Shown here piece after piece: positions 13,294-16,154 of a stretch of 16,154 nt of DNA. A program made the position numbers and the translations under genes. The stretch spans positions 1 through 16,154 of the forward strand of contig JAEWZA010000268.1 in assembly GCA_023395575.1 (NCBI GenBank), written 5' to 3'. The stretch comes from Bacillota bacterium. GTDB lineage: Bacteria; Bacillota; Clostridia; Acetivibrionales; DSM-1351. The notes beneath the pieces were generated by a model, which had not been told where the DNA came from, did not search any database, and worked only from the letters and a program-made list of their open reading frames with translations. How positions within the stretch are numbered: the stretch's first letter is position 1; the number at the start of each line of letters is the position of its first letter.

Positions 13294-15471
13294 CTACAAT
13301 TCAACTGAGCTAGAGTCTAAATTAATTGGTTTGTACATGAGTCTTGCTCCATCATGCCAATAAGGATGATCAATATCAAACCATGCCCTTAGCATAAATA
13401 TACCTGCCCTATCAGCTATACCTGTTCCTAAATCCCATGCACCCTTCCACCGGATATCTTTTGGTTTTGATGATTTTATACAATACCAGGAGTCTGCAAA
13501 ACTGTTGTCTTTGTTAGCACCGTTTGATATCTCTACAGGAAATGCTATTGACGGGTAATTTTCATCAAATCCAAGATTTTTTATCATTTGGTTAACATAA
13601 CTTTCTCTGTTTTCATTTTCCATTTGCTCTGGTAAGGTATAGTTTAGTGGCAAATAATCCTCTGACCCTGCACTCACATACTTCGTCATATCGTAACAAA
13701 CATATGGTACAAAATTTTTCACAAACGCTCCATCAATTATGTTCCAAATATTCCCCCAGGGATTTTCAACGAACCTATATCTCACGCTTGTATAACCATT
13801 TCCATTAAGAGCACCTAATGCATATCCACTTGGTGATGTCATTGTATCGCACATACCGCTTGCCATCGGTGTATTGTAAATATATGTAGTTGAAGCATTT
13901 ACATCATATGGCTCACCCGAAAAGTAAATGGCTATATTTTTATCATCATAGCTTTCAATAGCTGTTATTTTTCTATGATCCATATAGTAATTGCCCTTTT
14001 CTGATATTGAGCAAGACTGGCCAACCTTAAAGCTAGCATTTTTAGCTAATATAATTCTATTGCTGTGCTTTTCAGAAATTGCAGCATGTTTAATAAAGGG
14101 ATACTGCATTTTTTGTAATCCCATACCTATTGTTTTGCTGCTGTTCTTATTTGCAAACTCAACAAGATATAAATGCTGTAGTGCAAATATGCACCTTATA
14201 TCAAGCACCCCATATCTCATGCTTCCGTTATTTTTTGCATAGTCACGGTAGGTGGTAAGAGTTAAATTAGTTGTGGGGTATTTGCCCGACCAACTCACCA
14301 GCTTCTTATCCTCCGTCACAAAACCATCATATGCTGCAATATATATTTTGTCTAAAACTTGATCTCCCTCTAGAAATGCCGGCTCCACTTCGAAGCCCTC
14401 CTTCTGAGTTTTTGAAATATACAAATACTCATGGGTAGCATCTTGATATCTTTTTACGTACCATTTTGGCAGCTCAACGAATACATTTCCGTTCGAACCA
14501 TCAAATGCAAATCCCTTTTGACCCTGATATGTAATTTTTTCTTTTGAATCAATATTGCACAGCTTTATTTCAGACCACGGATAAATATAATCAAAGTCAT
14601 TGGCAACTGGTAGTTGACCTTCAACTGCACTTGCAGTAAGTCCTACAGAGGCTTCTAATCTCTCACATTTCTCATTTAGCTCAGTAAGCCTCCATCTAAC
14701 ACCATAGACACCATCCTCTTTAGCTATTATTTTCTTGGGATAATAAATTTTTACATTTCCAATATCATCACCTGATACTGAAAAATTGGTTAATCCATTA
14801 TAGCTCTTTAACATACCTATTTTTGTGTAGCTCTTTTTAGTGTCTAATATATACCAATTTAGCTTTGAATCCTGAGCTAATCCCATAGCATTCTTTATTA
14901 CAGGAATACTTATTTTACTTTCTGTATACTTTTCATATGATGTAGCAATATCTCCATATTCAATTTGAACATTACCGCTTGCTTCAAACCCAAAGAAAAC
15001 CCTCGCCCACGCTACTCCATATGGAATTTTCACTGTTGGTGAATTTTTTATACTATAATTCTTATTATCAGCACTTTTAAACTGCCATATATTTCTATTA
15101 ACACCACTTCCGCTAACTGTAAGTGTCTGACCAGGATATACGCGTATCCATTTACTAGTTTTATATTTTTTATCTTTTGCTCCTTTAAGCTCCTCTTTGA
15201 TGTCACTTCTGACATAGCCATTTTGATAGCTGCCATTATATAAATTTTTACCATACGACGTTATTGTAACAGGCTTTTTATTATTTCTTATTTCAAGCCT
15301 ACAATATCCATTCTTGGATATATTTGTTTGAAACAACCTGCAACCATTGTCCAGCGTTACACAAGCGGAATTTTCTAAAAGTAATTCCTCTTTCGCAATT
15401 ATGCTGGAACTCAAACACAAATTGCACAAAATAAAAACTGTAAGGCATATGCATATTACTTTTTTTCTCAA
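13294..15471 (-). CDS. Secreted protein with phage-tail-like, C-type-lectin-fold-like C-terminal region
   Basis: A 725-residue exported protein. Residues 1-26 are a signal peptide (MRKK, then a Cys-rich hydrophobic core, likely cut after SIIA). Residues about 70-185 resemble the carbohydrate-binding-like module of phage tail proteins (SKWIRVYPGQTLTVSG, then VQIEYGDIATSYEKY). From about 297 on it matches the pattern of Firmicute phage minor structural proteins: a YPWSEI...CNID segment, FAFDGSNGNVFVELPKWYVK (321-340), LQHLYLVEFANKNS (431-444), RFVENPWGNIWNIIDG (566-581), and a final WKGAWDLGTG...GARLMY segment (675-713) like the last strand block of formylglycine-enzyme/C-type-lectin folds. These folds bind ligands at the surface. 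The start is TTG, preceded by AAGGAGG five bases upstream; no in-frame ATG is nearby. No phage genes surround it. Role is unknown: cell-surface adhesin or binding protein is my guess. Confidence 0.82.
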   Translation of the reverse strand: MRKKVICICLTVFILCNLCLSSSIIAKEELLLENSACVTLDNGCRLFQTNISKNGYCRLEIRNNKKPVTITSYGKNLYNGSYQNGYVRSDIKEELKGAKDKKYKTSKWIRVYPGQTLTVSGSGVNRNIWQFKSADNKNYSIKNSPTVKIPYGVAWARVFFGFEASGNVQIEYGDIATSYEKYTESKISIPVIKNAMGLAQDSKLNWYILDTKKSYTKIGMLKSYNGLTNFSVSGDDIGNVKIYYPKKIIAKEDGVYGVRWRLTELNEKCERLEASVGLTASAVEGQLPVANDFDYIYPWSEIKLCNIDSKEKITYQGQKGFAFDGSNGNVFVELPKWYVKRYQDATHEYLYISKTQKEGFEVEPAFLEGDQVLDKIYIAAYDGFVTEDKKLVSWSGKYPTTNLTLTTYRDYAKNNGSMRYGVLDIRCIFALQHLYLVEFANKNSSKTIGMGLQKMQYPFIKHAAISEKHSNRIILAKNASFKVGQSCSISEKGNYYMDHRKITAIESYDDKNIAIYFSGEPYDVNASTTYIYNTPMASGMCDTMTSPSGYALGALNGNGYTSVRYRFVENPWGNIWNIIDGAFVKNFVPYVCYDMTKYVSAGSEDYLPLNYTLPEQMENENRESYVNQMIKNLGFDENYPSIAFPVEISNGANKDNSFADSWYCIKSSKPKDIRWKGAWDLGTGIADRAGIFMLRAWFDIDHPYWHDGARLMYKPINLDSSSVEL

Positions 15472-15551
15472 GTTAGCCTCCTTCCGCTAGTACCACCAGC
15501 AATGCAAAATATTATTTAAAAAGTGTATAGTAATTACTTGATTACTCATAC

Positions 15552-15629
15552 CTACAAAAAACTGCTTGCAGTTTTTTGATATGCGAAGAGTACCATGTAT
15601 GCTCTAAATGCTAGCTTCGCATTTTTCAT
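15552..15629 (-). CDS. Possible 25-residue peptide in tandem repeat unit 1
   Basis: An ATG follows GGAGG by five bases and opens a 25-codon frame, MKNAKL then a mostly hydrophobic stretch (AFRAYMVLFAY) and a polar end, stopping in TAG inside the terminator-like palindrome at the unit end. The strong Shine-Dalgarno is the main support. The sibling frame in unit 2 differs by a one-base indel after codon 6, so the downstream residues are not conserved, which argues either that one copy is decayed or that translation, not the product, matters. It could be a leader peptide, a small toxin of the type I kind, or nothing. Confidence 0.3.
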   Translation of the reverse strand: MKNAKLAFRAYMVLFAYQKTASSFL

Positions 15630-15906
15630 GTTGACCTCCATTCTAAACATATTATCAAAAGCCACTTTTAGTCGTTCTGGCTGAAAATACACAAAGTTCT
15701 TTCAACATATTGCTACACTCCGCAAAAGACTGCTTGCAGTTTTTTGATATGCGAAGAGTACCATGTATGCTCTAAATGTAGCTTCGCATTTTTCATGTTG
15801 ACCTCCATTCTATACATACTGTTAAAAGCCACTTTTAGTCTTTGTGGCTGAAAACACACAAAATTCTTTCAACAGATTGCTACACTCCGCAAAAAACTGC
15901 TTGCAG
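15556..15906 (-). repeat. Tandem 167-168 bp repeat, two full units plus a partial third
   Basis: The block ACTGCTTGCAG recurs at 15561, 15729 and 15896, giving periods of 168 and 167. The two full units match at nearly every position. Each contains, on the minus strand, an outer stem (TGTTGAAAG with a CTTTT-rich partner), an inner AGCCA/TGGCT hairpin, a GGAGG-ATG start, an ATGCGAAG/CTTCGCAT stem and an A/T-flanked palindrome at the end. Substitutions between units in the outer stem keep base pairing (G-T and T-G pairs replaced by G-C and T-A), which supports a structured RNA read from the minus strand. Confidence 0.8.
15713..15796 (-). CDS. Possible 27-residue peptide in tandem repeat unit 2
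   Basis: The same GGAGG-TCAAC-ATG start as in unit 1 opens a 27-codon frame beginning MKNAKL, but one missing base puts the remainder in another frame, giving a basic, histidine-rich sequence ending in CGV. The frame runs through the unit-end hairpin into the next unit. Because the DNA is about 90 percent identical to unit 1 yet the proteins differ after residue 6, at most one of them is likely to make a functional peptide. Confidence 0.22.
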   Translation of the reverse strand: MKNAKLHLEHTWYSSHIKKLQAVFCGV

Positions 15907-15917
15907 TTTTTTGCGGA
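15886..15917. terminator. Near-perfect 32-base palindrome, terminator-like
   Basis: TCCGCAAAAAACTGC and GCAGTTTTTTGCGGA form a 15-bp stem with only two unpaired central bases. Shorter versions of the same hairpin lie at the ends of repeat units 1 and 2 (near 15556-15577 and 15724-15745). Symmetry means it can act on either strand; the internal T6 run gives it terminator character. Confidence 0.45.
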
Positions 15918-15956
15918 ATTAAGCAATAGTTTGTACATACATAGTGCGTTTTCGAG

Positions 15957-15984
15957 TTGCAAAACAAACAACACTTTCTATATA
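15957..15984 (+). promoter_or_regulatory. Candidate plus-strand promoter
   Basis: TTGCAA (15957-15962), a 16-base spacer and TATATA (15979-15984) resemble a vegetative promoter. A transcript starting near 15,991 would immediately form a TATTGCA/TGCAATA hairpin (about 15,994-16,023) and then run into the GGA-loop hairpins at the window edge. Confidence 0.4.
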
Positions 15985-15990
15985 TCAATG

Positions 15991-16154
15991 TCTTATTGCA
16001 AGAAATAGTACGCGAGTGCAATATATATCTAATTGCGAAGCTCGGTTAGAAATTGAAGCTAGAAATAGTAGGTGATGAACAAGTATTGTAGCCGACACAG
16101 CTACAGGATGTAGATGATGTAGATGTGAGTATTGACTCGAGACAGGATGTCGAG
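15991..16154 (+). ncRNA. Possible structured RNA with GGA-loop hairpins, cut by window edge
   Basis: No ORF of note is present. Two copies of ACAGGATGT sit in hairpins: CTACAGGATGTAG at 16101-16113 and CTCGAGACAGGATGTCGAG at 16136-16154, each presenting GGA in the loop with different flanking stem sequences. GTAGC (16088-16092) can alternatively pair with GCTAC (16100-16104). AGAAATAGTA occurs twice (16001-16010 and 16061-16070). The GGA loops are close to, though one base shorter than, the ACARGGAUGU-type target of CsrA, so a Csr-type regulatory RNA or leader is a possibility. The element may continue beyond the window. Confidence 0.35.

Noticed and set aside
15556..15906. CRISPR array
   Set aside because: The repeats are about 167 bp, contiguous and nearly identical throughout, with no unique spacers and no cas genes.

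Overview
The window is AT-rich DNA with strong GGAGG-type ribosome binding sites, occasional TTG starts and a gene content typical of low-GC Clostridia. A relative of the anaerobic Ruminiclostridium/Clostridium group is my best guess, but nothing in the window fixes the genus. Every convincing protein gene lies on the minus strand, so transcription runs from high to low coordinates. There is no rRNA, tRNA, CRISPR array or intact insertion sequence.

Reading in the direction of transcription, the right end (about 15,550-16,154) is non-coding or nearly so. It holds a candidate plus-strand promoter leading into GGA-loop hairpins cut by the window edge, and two tandem 167-168 bp repeats, each with a structured RNA and a tiny ORF behind a strong Shine-Dalgarno. 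Next is a large secreted protein (13,294-15,471) whose C-terminal half resembles phage tail or C-type-lectin-fold structural proteins, followed by a terminator-like hairpin.

The core locus follows: a SPASM-type radical SAM protein, a GT4 glycosyltransferase and an NTP_transf_5-type nucleotidyltransferase, all with overlapping ends; a free-standing PqqD-like RiPP recognition protein; a second SPASM radical SAM enzyme; then two small tandem genes at 7,543-7,689 and 7,370-7,501. These two encode 48- and 43-residue peptides with nearly the same N-terminal half (a YVxPxM motif, then NLRVEER, then GS) and divergent C-terminal halves with two cysteines each. I read them as RiPP precursors with a shared leader and different cores. 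Downstream lie an HPr-kinase-like protein, a SipW/Sec11-like S26 peptidase and an ABC exporter without a peptidase domain.

The left part encodes capsule or exopolysaccharide functions: a CpsB/YwqE-type PHP phosphatase, an undecaprenyl-phosphate sugar transferase and a Wzz-like chain-length regulator.

Inferred working model: the PqqD-like protein binds the YxxP leader and presents the precursors to the radical SAM enzyme at 8,130-9,272, which probably installs a cysteine-linked or other radical modification. The S26-type protein may remove the leader and the ABC protein may export the product. The roles of the kinase-like and nucleotidyltransferase-like proteins are unknown, but both families accompany Firmicute lasso peptide loci. 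No lasso cyclase or lasso protease is present, so this looks like a radical-SAM system with a lasso-style leader and accessory set, embedded in a polysaccharide locus. Two large inverted repeats bracket the precursor genes, and a duplicated Shine-Dalgarno with an intervening anti-Shine-Dalgarno precedes the maturase gene.
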